NCBI GenBank assembly: GCA_025617745.1 | Contig: CM046853.1 | Location: 14,317,323-14,381,322, forward strand | DNA length: 64,000 bases | Source: Heliocidaris erythrogramma | Lineage: Eukaryota; Echinodermata; Echinoidea; Camarodonta; Echinometridae | Direction of reading: 5' to 3' | In this document: one piece after another, positions 12,413 to 23,956 of the stretch | How the letters are laid out: each line of letters opens with the position of its first letter | How positions within the stretch are numbered: the first letter of the stretch is position 1 | The notes under the pieces: model-generated | Databases searched by the model: none | What the model was told of the DNA's origin: nothing | The model's input: only the letters and a program-made list of their open reading frames with translations | Program-made: the position numbers and the translations under genes

Positions 12413-14660
12413 AATATTTCCCATAGAGATAACACGTAAACGAAAAACAGGATTCTCGAATCCCATTTGGTAGTTCAAAATAGGGCATGATCCCGACATC
12501 TGATCAAAATTTGGAGACCACCTTACTGAAAGCTTATAGTCTCAGCTACAACATATTAAAATCTGGAAGGAAATAGACCAAAAATAACTGAGATACAGCT
12601 CAGAGAACGATGTCATGTAGATTCATGATTCGAAAAAAAATCATCTTCCATAGACATAACACGCAAATAGGGACAATTCTGACATGTCGTCTTTAATTGA
12701 AAATTTCAGTGTGATGACGTCATCCAAATGAATAATAATGAGCACTCATGTTGTAGAGAATTGTCTCAGCTATAACATATCGAAATCTGGGCGAAAAACT
12801 ACCAATAATAAAGAATCTAGAGCCAAATTTGCATGAATGTGATGACGTCAAAACATGAAAAATGGAAATTTTGAATTCCGGCGCCATTTTGATGACGTCA
12901 TAATGTATATAAGGGTCAAATGATACATGAAATGAAATCTATGATTTATACCCTACCTGATGATGAAAAAAAATTGGGAGGTTTCTGGACTATTTAAAGA
13001 GCTAGAGTTAATTTTGTAGAGGCATGTTTTTCACGTTTTTACGTTATTTTTGCCATAGACGCGCGCACGGATTTTGAAATTTGACGCGCGCGTGTGGCAT
13101 TATGGAAGGTCGATATTGACTGTAAATAGTTGGAAATTGTCAAGAATAGTGTCAGGAAGACGTAACATGCGAAAAAACAGCGTTTTTACGTTCTCTACGC
13201 GCTGCGTGCGCGCATAACACGCGCACGGACGCGCACGGACGGAAAATTTTTAAATGCTTAAAATGTCCTGAACAATACTCTAATTTGATTAAAAAGTGAT
13301 TTTGACCATTTTTAAATTTTGACGCGCGCGTACGTGCGCGTCATGATGTGCGCGCGGATTTTGATGACATTTTATGTCGACCCTTGACCTGAATTTAATG
13401 TATGTCAAATATGGTTCATTTTTGATGACTCGTTATGAAGATATGATTGATAATGTGATTTCACAAAATGGCGCCTGGATGACGTCACGATGACCTGATG
13501 ACCTTGAAATAGATACCCGACCTTGATCTGATATGTCCTGATGACTGTAGAGATTTTGATAAAAATTGACTCAGCCGATATTGAGGAATCATGGTAACAA
13601 GAAAGTGGTGGAAAAATAAAAATAAATAATAAACTAGAAATTTAATTCGTCATGAGGACGAATTAGGTGGTCTGTCTTTCAATTTGTATGATCATGATTG
13701 TAATCAAGATGATCATAATAATGGGGAAATACTAAACTGAAGATAGGATGTCAAGAATGCCATGAATGGAGATGCTTCTTGAGGACATCATAATGATGAT
13801 GGTGATAATGATGATAATGATTGGGATAATGGTGATGACCATGACTGCAATGACAGTGACCTTAACCATGCCAAATATGAAAGAGAAATCACATTTCGTT
13901 ATGAAGATACAACCATAAGTTGATTTGTACAAAATGGCGCCTAGATGATGTCACGATAACCTGATGACCATGAAAAAGATGTGGGAACTTGACCTTATTA
14001 GGACCGATGACTGACGAAAATTTGAAGATAATTGAGTAAGCCAATTTTGAGAAATTGTGATATCAAATAGGATTAATGATATTGCAGGATAACTTTAATA
14101 CACTTCAGGAATTCAGATTTTCCATAAGGTTATACATAAACTACTGCACACTACTTTCTAACAGACATAACATGCAAAATAAGGCATTTGATCAAAAATT
14201 GGAGACCACACTTATAAAAGCTTATAGTCTGAGCTATAACATACTAAAATCTGGAAGAAAATAGATCCAAAACAACTGAGATACAGCTCAGAGAACAATG
14301 TCATGTAGATTCATGATTTAAAAAAAAAAGGTCATCTTCCATAGACATACAACACGCAAATAGGGAAAATTCTGACATGGCATATTTAATTGAAAATTTC
14401 ACTATAATGACGTCATCAAAATGAAAAATGGTGGTGACCGGTTTTGCAGGAAATTGCCTCAGCTACAACATATTAAAATCTGGGCGAAAAACGACCAATA
14501 ATTACGAATCTAGAGCCAAATTTGTATAAATGTGATGACGTCAAAACATGAAAAATGGAAATTTTGAATTCTGGCGCCATTTTGATGACGTCATAATGTT
14601 TATCAGGGTCAAATGATACATGAAATGACATCCATGATTCATACCCTACCTGATGATGAT

Positions 14661-14682
14661 GGGGGGGGGGGGGGGGGGGGGG
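14661..14682. repeat. Poly-G run (about 22 bases) inside array unit 3
   Basis: Follows ACCTGATGATGAT where other units have a short A or G run. It is a local expansion specific to this unit. Confidence 0.85.
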
Positions 14683-15523
14683 AGGAGTTGTCAACGGGCT
14701 ATCTAACGAGCTACAGTGAATTTTGTATAGGCATGTTTTTGCCCATATATGGCCTATAGTGAGGGATGACGCCCGCGCGTGCTGCAAACTTTGACGGACG
14801 ATAATTTCCTTATTAATTGTCGTAGAAAGATAGAAAAGGTATCAAATTGCTCAGAATTTTGTGTTCTATAAGAGTACACAAGAAAAAATGGCGATTTTAG
14901 GCTCTGTCATGGTGGAATACGGGAAAACGCGCACGCACCCGTGTACGCGCGCAAATTTTTGAAATGCTCAAAATGACCTGAAACGTGTGCAGACTTGATC
15001 CTACGTGATTTTGAGCATTTTTAAATTTTGACGCGCGCGTACGCGCACGTCCTGACCTTTAGATGACCTGTGAGGACGTGACTTGATGACCCGTCATGTG
15101 AACTTCATGTGATGCGAATATAGTTGATTTTTGATGATCGATTATGAAGATATAATCGATCTTGTAAATTTACAAAATGGCGTCTTGATGACGTCACGAT
15201 GACATGATGACCTTGTGCTTTTCACAGTCAAGTTTTCGTACAAAATTTTATGGCTGTGCCAAATTTCAAAAAGATTGAAGATTTAGTTTTTAAGTATTGG
15301 GCCTAGCAAAAAATAGTGGTTTTGGTGGTTTTTGGAGAATTAATATGAAATTTCCCATTTTTTCATTTGTCAATGGGAGGAAAATAAGGAAAAATGTGAA
15401 GAATCTTTAAATTGGAAGTAAAATGGTCCATCATTTCCTGCAAAGTTCAAAAAAAAATTTCGTTGTAGATGGCAGGATGGAGGAGGTATTAAGGAAAAGA
15501 TGGACAAGAAAACGACGTCTACA

Positions 15524-15555
<32 letters not shown>

Positions 15556-15998
15556 TAATTGAGCTACGAATCTGCTTTTTTGTGTGCATGATGTTTGGTC
15601 AAGATGTGATGATTGTGGAAGGATTCAGAAAGATCGACCAACTTGTTTAGGAGTTATCGGGGTTGGCATTTTTCATTGTTGTGCGCGCACTGACGCGCGA
15701 ACATAAGCGTACGCGCGCGTCTAATTTTCTGAAATTGACCGGATCAGTATTAGCTTTAATCCTGCCAAATATGAGTGAGAAATGACTTTCCGTTATGAAG
15801 ATATGACCATGAACTAATACACGACAGGGAATCAAAATTTCCATAGGGTTGTACACAAACTACTGGAGACTACTTTCCAATAGACATAACATGCAAAATA
15901 AGGCAGTTTATTGCATGGTTTGTGATTGTGTATGTTATAATAGTCGAACAAGATCGTAAAATGAAAGGCAAAAAGAAGCAAAAAAATTTTTTTTTAAT

Positions 15999-16063
15999 GG
16001 ACGCACCGGGGATCGAACCTGGGTCACCGGAATGGGAGGCAAGTGCTTTGACCAATACACCAA
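15999..16063 (-). pseudogene. tRNA-like segment (variant A, copy 2)
   Basis: Close to the 10403 copy. The A-box region reads TGGTGTATTGG and the B-box GGTTCGATCCC. On the plus strand it is preceded by an A-run then a T-run instead of a pure A-run. Confidence 0.65.
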
Positions 16064-17318
16064 AGTATTTCCCATAGAGGTAACACGTAAACGAAAAACG
16101 GGATTCCCAAATCCCATTTGGTAGTTCAAAATTGGGCATGATCCCGACATCTGATCAAAAATTGGAGACCACACTTGTAAAAGCTTATAGTCTCAGCTAC
16201 AACATATTAAAATCTGGAAGGAAATAGACCAACAATAACTGAGATACTGCTCAGAGAACAATGTCATGTAGATTCATGATTCGAAAAAAGTTCAACTTCC
16301 ATAGACATAACACGCAAATAGGGAACATTCTGACATGGCGTCTTTAATTGAAAATTTCACTATGATGCCGTCATCAAAATGAAAAATGCTGGTTCCTGAT
16401 CTGGTAGAGAATTGTCTCAGCTATAACATATCAAAGTTTGGAAGAAAATCGACTACCTATTACTGAAATATTATCACATGAACACAAAAATGATGACGTC
16501 ATTCTTTCCAAAATGAGAGTTTTGAGTTGATAGGCAGATACGATGCCGTTAGAACATGAGATCGGCAAAAATTCTACATGAATTCAAATCCACAACTCAC
16601 AGGCTTCCAGAATATGTAGAGGAATTTGAGGGTATCCGTGCATTCTGACGAGCTATGGCGAATTCTAGATAGGCATGTTTTTACCACTTTTTACATTAGA
16701 ATGCCCATTGACGCGCCCACGTAATTGAAAATTTGACGCGCGCGTGTGGCCTTATGGAAGGTCGAGAATGGCTGTAAATAGTTGGAAATTGTCAACAATA
16801 GTGTCAGCAAGACAAACCATGCGAAAAAACGGCGTTTTTATTTTCCGTACGCGCTGCGCGCGCGTATAACGCGAGGACAAACGCGCACGGACGGAAAATT
16901 TTGAAATGCTCAAAATGTCCTGAACCATACTCTAATTTGATTAAAAAGTGATTTTGAGCATTTTTAAATTTTGACGCGCGCGTTACGTGCGCGTCATGAT
17001 GCGTGCGCAGATTTTGATGGCATTTTATGTTGACCCTTGACCTGAAGTTCATGTGTGTCAAATATGGTTCATTTTTGATGACTCGTTATGAAGATATGAT
17101 TGATAATGTGATTTCACAAAATGGCGCCTGGATGACGTCACGATGACCTGATGACCTTGAAATAGATACCCGAGCTTGATCTGATAGGTCCTCATGACTG
17201 TAGAGATTTTGATGAAAATTGACTCAGCCGATATTGAGGAATCATGGTAACAAGAAAGTGGTGGAAAAATAAAAATAAAGAATAAAGAATAAAGAAAGAA
17301 AATTCTGACGAAATTAAA

Positions 17319-17345
17319 AGGTGATCTGTCGTTGACAGACCACCT
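17319..17345. repeat. Imperfect boundary hairpin
   Basis: AGGTGATCTGTC, GTT loop, GACAGACCACCT. One arm carries the GATC form and the other the GACC form, so one pair is a G-T type mismatch. It lies directly before unit 5. Confidence 0.75.
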
Positions 17346-19423
17346 AACTAGAGTTTAATTCGTCATGACGAATTAGGTGATCTGTCTTTCACTTTGTACG
17401 ATCATGATTGTAATCAGGATGATCATAATAATGGGGAAATGCTAAACTGAAGATAGGAAGTCAAGAATGCCATGAATGGAGATGCTTCTTGAGGACAGGA
17501 ATGTAGCAAAATGTGTGAAACGGTCATTGTAAAAAGATTACGGTGATGATGATAATGGTGATGATGATGAAGATGATAATATAATGATGATGGTTATAAT
17601 GATTATGATGATATAATGATGGTGATGATAATGATGATTATTGATGATGTGATATTCGTGATGATTATGGTGTTGGTGATTTTGAAGATGATTGATGATA
17701 TAATGATGATAATGATAATGATGATAATGATGGGGATAATGGTAATGATCATGACTGCAATGACAGTGACGTTAACCATGCCAAATATGAACGAGAAATC
17801 ACATTTCGTTATGAAGATACGACCATAAGTTGATTTGTAGAAAATGGCGTCTAGATGACGTCACAATAAGATAATTAAGATAATTGACTAAGCCAATTTT
17901 GAGAAATTGTGATATCTAATAGGACTAATGATATTGTAGGATAGCTTTAATACACGTCAGTGAAACAGATTTTCCATAGGGATATACATAAACCACTGCA
18001 CAGCACTTTGCAATAGACATAACATGCAAAATAAGCATTTTATTACTTGGTTTGTGATTGTTTATGTTATAATAGTCGTAGAGGATGGTAAAATGACAAG
18101 TAAAAAGAAGCAAAAAAAAAAAAAAAAAAAAAAATCGGCCCCGGGGATCGAACCAGGTACCTTGACCATGGTAGTCATGTGCTTTACCGATAGACCAAAA
18201 TATTTCCCATAGAGATAACACGTAAACGAAAAACGTGATTCTCAAATCCCATTTGGTACTGAAAAATTGGGCATGATCCCGACATCTGATCAAAAATTGG
18301 AGGGCTTACTAATAAAAGCTTATAGTCTCAGCTACAACATATTAAAATCTGGAAGGAAATAGACCAAAAATAACTGAGATACTGCTCAGAGAACGATGTC
18401 ATGTAGATTCATGATTCGAAAAAAAATCATCTTCCATAGACATAACACGCAAATAGGGAAAAATTTGACATGTCGTCTTTAATTGAAGATTTCAGTGTGA
18501 TGACGTCATCAAAATGAATAATGGTGGCAAGATGTCTCGTAGAGAATTGTTGCAGCTATAACATATCAAAATTTGGGAGAAAAACGACCAATAATGACGA
18601 ATCTGGAGCCAAATTTGCATACATGTGATGACGTCAAAACATGAAAAATGGAAATTTTGACTTCTGGCGCCATTTTGATGACGTTATAATGTTTATAAGG
18701 ATGAAATGATACATGAAATGAAATCTATGATTCATACCCTACCTGATGATGACAAAAAAATTGGGGGTCAACGGACTATCTAACGAGCTACAATGAATTT
18801 TGTAGAGGCATGTTTTTGCACGTTTTTACGTTATTTTCGCCATAGACGCGCGCACGGATTTCGAACTTTGACGCGCCCGTACGACCTTATTATTGATTGA
18901 AATTGATTCAAATTGATGGAAATGATGAAGAAAAGTGTCAGGATTGCAAATCAATAAAAAAAACAGCGTTCTAACGTTATTTACGATTTGTGCGCGCGTA
19001 AAACGCGCGCGCGGACGCTTACGCACGGACATTTTTGAAATGCTCAAACTGACCTGAAACGTGTGCAGACTTGATCCTACGTGATTTTGAGCATTTTAAA
19101 ATTTTGACGCGCGCGTACGCGTACGTCCTGACCTCTAGATGACCTGTGAGGACATGACGTGATGACCCGTCATGTGAAGTTTATGTGATGTAAATATAGT
19201 TGATTTTTGATGATCGATTATGAAGATATAATCGATCTTGTAAATTTACAAAATGGCGTCTTGATGACGTCATGATAACCTGATGACCTTGAATGAGATG
19301 CCACATCTTGACATTGACCAGTCTGATAAGTGACGAAAATTTGAAGAAAATTGAGAATGAAATTTTTGAGGAATCATGGTAACAAGAAAATGGGCGAAAA
19401 ATAAAAATAAATAATAAATAATA
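17346..19423. repeat. Array unit 5 (near-identical to unit 6)
   Basis: Begins ACTAGAGTTTAATTCGTCAT, then AATTAGGTGATCTGTC. It runs through the GAT tract (17540-17740), tRNA-like block (18135-18199), TGACGTCA sites, CpG-rich part (18840-19110) and an ATAAATAATA end. It differs from unit 6 by isolated substitutions and in A-run length. Confidence 0.85.
18135..18199 (-). pseudogene. tRNA-like segment (variant B, copy 2)
   Basis: A-box TGGTCTATCGG and B-box GGTTCGATCCC on the minus strand, followed by a long T run. Same as the copy in the next array unit. Confidence 0.65.
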
Positions 19424-21500
19424 ACTAGAGTTTAATTCGTCATGACGAATTAGGTGATCTGTCTTTCACTTTGTACGATCATGATTGTAATCAGGATGAT
19501 CATAATAATGGGGAAATGCTAAACTGAAGATAGGAAGTCAAGAATGCCATGAATGGAGATGCTTCTTGAGGACAGGAATGTAGCAAAATGTGTGAAACGG
19601 TCATTGTAAAAAGATTACGGTGATGATGATAATGGTGATGATGATGAAGATGATAATATAATGATGATGGTTATAATGATTATGATGATATAATGATGGT
19701 GATGATAATGATGATTATTGATGATGTGATATTCATGATGATTATGGTGTTGGTGATTTTGAAGATGATTGATGATATAATGATGATAATCATAATGATG
19801 ATAATGATGGGGATAATGGTAATGATCATGACTGCAATGACAGTGACCTTAACCATGCCAAATATGAACGAGAAATCACATTTCGTTATGAAGATACGAC
19901 CATAAGTTGATTTGTAGAAAATGGCGTCTAGATGACGTCACAATAAGATAATTAAGATAATTGACTAAGCCAATTTTGAGAAATTGTGATATCTAATAGG
20001 ACTAATGATATTGTAGGATAGCTTTAATACACGTCAGTGAAACAGATTTTCCAGAGGGATATACATAAACCACTGCACAGCACTTTGCAATAGACATAAC
20101 ATGCAAAATAAGGCATTTTATTACTTGGTTTGTGATTGTTTATGTTATAATAGTCGTAGAGGATGGTAAAATGACAAGTAAAAAGAAGCAAAAAAAAAAA
20201 AAAAAAAAAAATCGGCCCCGGGGATCGAACCAGGTACCTTGACCATGGTAGTCATGTGCTTTACCGATAGACCAAAATATTTCCCATAGAGATAACACGT
20301 AAACGAAAAACGTGATTCTCAAATCCCATTTGGTACTGAAAAATTGGGCATGATCCCGACATCTGATCAAAAATTGGAGGGCTTACTAATAAAAGCTTAT
20401 AGTCTCAGCTACAACATATTAAAATCTGGAAGGAAATAGACCAAAAATAACTGAGATACTGCTCAGAGAACGATGTCATGTAGATTCATGATTCGAAAAA
20501 ATATCGTCTTCCATAGACATAACACGCAAATAGGGAAAAATTTGACATGTCGTCTTTAATTGAAGATTTCAGTGTGATGACGTCATCAAAATGAATAATG
20601 GTGGCAGGATGTCTCGTAGAGAATTGTTGCAGCTATAACATATCAAAATTTGGGAGAAAAACGACCAATAATTACGAATCTAGAGCCAAATTTGCATAAA
20701 TGTGATGACGTCAAAACATGAAAAATGGAAATTTTGACTTCAGGCGCCATTTTGATGACGTCATAATGTATATAAGGATGAAATGATACATGAAATGAAA
20801 TCTATGATTCATACCCTACCTGATGATGACAAAAAATTTGGGGGTCAACGGACTATCTAACGAGCTACAATGAATTTTGTAGAGGCATGTTTTTGCACGT
20901 TTTTACGTTATTTTCGCCATAGACGCGCGCACGGATTTCGAACTTTAACGCGCCCGTACGATCTTATTATTGATTGAAATTGATTCCAAATTGATGGAAA
21001 TGATGAAGAAAGGTGTCAGGATTGCAAATCAATAAAAAAAACAGCGTTCTAACGTTATTTACGATTTGTGCGCGCGTAAAACGCGCGCGCGGACGCTTAC
21101 GCACGGACATTTTTGAAATGCTCAAAATGACCTGAAACGTGTGCAGACTTGATCCTACGTGATTTTGAGCATTTTAAAATTTTGACGCGCGCGTACGCGT
21201 ACGTCCTGACCTCTAGATGACCTGTGAGGACATGACCTGATGACCCGTCATGTGAAGTTTATGTGATGTAAATATAGTTGATTTTTGATGATCGATTATG
21301 AAGATATAATCGATCTTGTAAATTTACAAAATGGCGTCTTGATGACGTCATGATAAACTGATGACCTTGAATGAGATGCCACATCTTAACATTAACATGT
21401 CTGATCAGTGACGAAAATTTGAAGAAAATTGAGAATGAACTTTTTGAGAAATCATGGTAACAAGAAAATGGGCGAAAAATAAAAATAAATAAATAATAAT
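19424..21500. repeat. Array unit 6 (near-identical to unit 5)
   Basis: Same order of blocks as unit 5. The tRNA-like block is at 20212-20276 and the CpG-rich part at about 20920-21200. It is followed by a four-fold cluster of hairpins (21530-21775), after which the repeat pattern stops. Confidence 0.85.
20212..20276 (-). pseudogene. tRNA-like segment (variant B, copy 3)
   Basis: Same A-box, spacer, B-box and T-run as at 18135-18199; only the T-run length differs. Not a credible functional tRNA because no acceptor stem can be drawn. Confidence 0.65.
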
Positions 21501-21529
21501 AATAAATAATAATAATAAATAAAGAAGAA

Positions 21530-21775
21530 AAATCTTGACGAAATTAAGAGGTGATCTGTCGATGTACGACAGATCACCTAATAATAAAGAAGAAAAATCT
21601 TGACGAAATTAAGAGGTGATCTGTCGATGTACGACAGATCACCTAATAAAGAAAATTCTGACGAAATCAAGAGGTGGTCTGTCGACTACGACAGACCACC
21701 TAATAATAAATAAAGAAGAAAAATCTTGACGAAATTAAGAGGTGATCTGTCGATGTACGACAGATCACCTAATTA
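21530..21775. repeat. Cluster of four hairpins ending the array
   Basis: 31-base or 30-base palindromes at 21549-21579, 21614-21644, 21672-21701 and 21740-21770, each preceded by TTGACGAAATTAAG or a variant. Three carry AGGTGATCTGTCGATG and one AGGTGGTCTGTCGAC, with the matching change in the other arm. Unique sequence starts right after. Confidence 0.9.
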
Positions 21776-23103
21776 TGATATCTTACCAAGTGCTATAGGT
21801 TTGACATATTGCAATATAAATCCAAATTCTTTCATTTTTGTGTATAATTTCTTTTTCTTCTTCCTCTTTTTACAGCAATTGTAGTTTCTATATTATCTTA
21901 ATGATAAACTGTAAGAAAATAGGTTGTGCCCTATCCTTAAATCATGAATAAAAATTTGTGAAAAGGTTAGCTATTGCTCATCATCGGATACTGTCCAGCC
22001 AAAGATAAGGATACTCTCACAATACTGTAAGACTACACTGCTTTGGTGTTATTACTATCCGTATTATCTAGCTTCATTTAATGCATTTAAGAAAATGGCA
22101 CACGGCCTCTCTAAAAATAAATCTATGAATTTAAGAAAAATATAGTTCTTGAAATAATCTTAATGTCTACTGAAGGAACAAGAATAATGTTTATCTTCCC
22201 CTCTCATATATATACAAATAGACGACTTTCAAATCTCCTCTCCTCTTCATCATTATAATATGACTATTTTTTTCTCATAATGTCCAGAACAGTCATGTAC
22301 AACATTCAACACAACATCGGGGAGCTCTGGTTAACTTAACAATGTAGTATTTTGAGTATATAGTTCTAATGTTATAAGTCATAGAGATGTCATATGTATA
22401 ATTATATATATATAATCTAGAACGGTAATCATCTAGGCAGATTTAAATAAATTAGTGAAGAAGGTGAAAAATGTTTGAAAATGATCAGTGAATGTATACT
22501 CAATATGTTTTACCTGTGTACTTCTATCAACTTGTTATTCCGAATAGACGTTTCCATGCATCTGTTGTGTGCTTCTAAGGTGGATCAATAATGAAAACAA
22601 CATGCTTCAGTACACCTGCACGTCCACTAAGCTCTCCCTCAAACACCCACTTTCCTTTCATTTTATTATTTATCCCTCGTTGCTAAGGGCACTGAATGAG
22701 TTATTATTATCTGTTGACCAGCGACGTTGGCCGCATGAGATATGTTCTATTTCTGTTTTCACAAACGACAAATTCAGGTCCTACTAAAATTCCTAGCATC
22801 ATAGTTTGAGAGACGCCAATTATTATTATACTCATCAAAAGTTAAATGCCTGTAATCATATCGTATTGTGGGCAACTACACACCGGTACAATTATTTTTA
22901 CCATGGGAATAGCCAAGATCTCCAAAGATCTTTAATCTCAACCCCCACTCATTAAGTCCCTTGTTTTTCCATACAACTGTTTATTCCTAATGTACTTGTT
23001 ATGTTTTCATATTTTATATGTATGACCATTACGTGCAATTATGCACTTTTACATGTATGTTGTTTTTATATTGAGTGAAATAAATGAATCTTGAATCTTG
23101 AAT

Positions 23104-23153
<50 letters not shown>

Positions 23154-23405
23154 GCCCTTAGAAAGATGTAGAAAATGCTCTAAACCAGCTTTTGGTAATT
23201 TCATTGCCCAGATTTGTTCGTGCCTAAATTTGGTGTTTTGTCATATGCTGGTAATTCTTTATCAAACCCATAATCATATATGTAGTACACCAAGTAAAGG
23301 CAATATTTTCTGAAAATTTACCCCTATACTCGCTTGCTACGCTCGCTTTTTTGTTGTTGCTTGTCAGAGAATTATGGAGGGAAACTGGACCTCCATAACT
23401 CCCCT

Positions 23406-23436
<31 letters not shown>

Positions 23437-23640
23437 CTGAGCGAGTTTTGGAGGTATGGCGAGCTGGCAAGACCAAAATTATACGGGTCTACCTTTTCCC
23501 AAATTTGACAAACCTGCATTTGTGTGCCCCCCCCCCCCCCCCATACAAAATCCTGGATCCGCCCCTGCCCCAACTTTGTCTGAAAGACGCTCCGATCCGC
23601 CGCCCCGATTCGCCGCCCCTAGCTGCCTGAAGCGAAAAAA
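21776..23640. other. Intergenic stretch between the array and AP5B1
   Basis: AT-rich unique-looking sequence with no supported gene. Near 23070-23107 it holds AATAAATGAATCTTGAATC and further TTGAATC copies, a short tandem tail like a LINE or SINE 3' end, running into a GA dinucleotide repeat (23107-23150). Then come poly-C runs at 23406-23434 and 23527-23542. The text around the second (ATACAAAATCCTGGATCCGC) looks like a dispersed element end. Confidence 0.55.
23107..23150. repeat. (GA)n microsatellite
   Basis: About 22 uninterrupted GA units directly after a short TTGAATC tandem tail. Confidence 0.9.
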
Positions 23641-23739
23641 GGGGGTCTCCGTTTCGACTTCATGCTGGATACCGGGTGTGGGCGTGTCCTTAAATAACCT
23701 TTCTAGATCCTGTGTAAAACACATAGGTAAAACATAGGT

Positions 23740-23956
23740 GTAAACGGTACGGGTACGATACCGACCGTACAGTACCGTACCGGTGGATGTCATGTCGATG
23801 TCCCGAGCGCTAGCGGGCTGCACTGGGCGACTGGCCGGCGCGTGTGACAGGCGCGGCCAGCTAGCCGGCTATACATGTTGTTACATGTATCTTGTTGCCG
23901 CTCCGAGAGAAGTAGTGGTAGTGCCAGAGCCCGAGTATCAGTAAGAAAATGCAGTT
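23740..23956 (+). promoter_or_regulatory. CpG-rich presumed promoter and 5' UTR of AP5B1
   Basis: This roughly 200-bp patch is much richer in G, C and CpG than its flanks (GAGCGCTAGCGGGC, CTGGCCGGCGCG, GGCGCGGCCAGC) and ends at the AP5B1 start codon. No TATA box is seen near the expected place. The transcription start is not defined by the sequence. Confidence 0.5.

Larger units (their letters stand above)
9880..21775. repeat. Tandem array of about six diverged ~2-kb repeat units
   Basis: The same ordered blocks recur: ATGATTGTAATCAGGATGAT (11890, 13690, 17400, 19485), a GAT-rich stretch, TGGTTTGTGATTGTTTATG, a tRNA-like segment, CATGATCCCGACATCTGATC, AGCTTATAGTCTCAGCTAC, TGACGTCA clusters, CpG-dense GACGCGCGCGTACG patches and AAATAAAAATAAATAATAA. 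Approximate units are 9880-11830, 11833-13630, 13632-15780, 15780-17345, 17346-19423 and 19424-21500. The last two differ at only scattered bases over a 2077-bp offset, so they duplicated recently; the others are clearly diverged. The third unit lacks the tRNA-like block. No unit encodes a credible protein. A non-autonomous helentron-like origin is possible (5' arm repeated inversely before a terminal hairpin) but unproven. Confidence 0.85.

Noticed and set aside
15423-15650. Short frame ending in a poly-Lys stretch
   Set aside because: The Lys run is an A homopolymer at a position that is an A-run in other array units; not kept in other units.
18135-18199. Functional tRNA gene
   Set aside because: A and B boxes are present but there is no acceptor stem and poor anticodon-stem pairing, and identical copies sit in a repeat array.
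21530-21775. CRISPR-like array (regular hairpin repeats with spacers)
   Set aside because: The repeats are palindromic, the spacers are AT-rich and nearly the same, and the setting is an animal genome with spliced genes.
23334-23630. Proline-rich protein frame
   Set aside because: The Pro runs are the two poly-C homopolymers; the frame also crosses repeat-like sequence.
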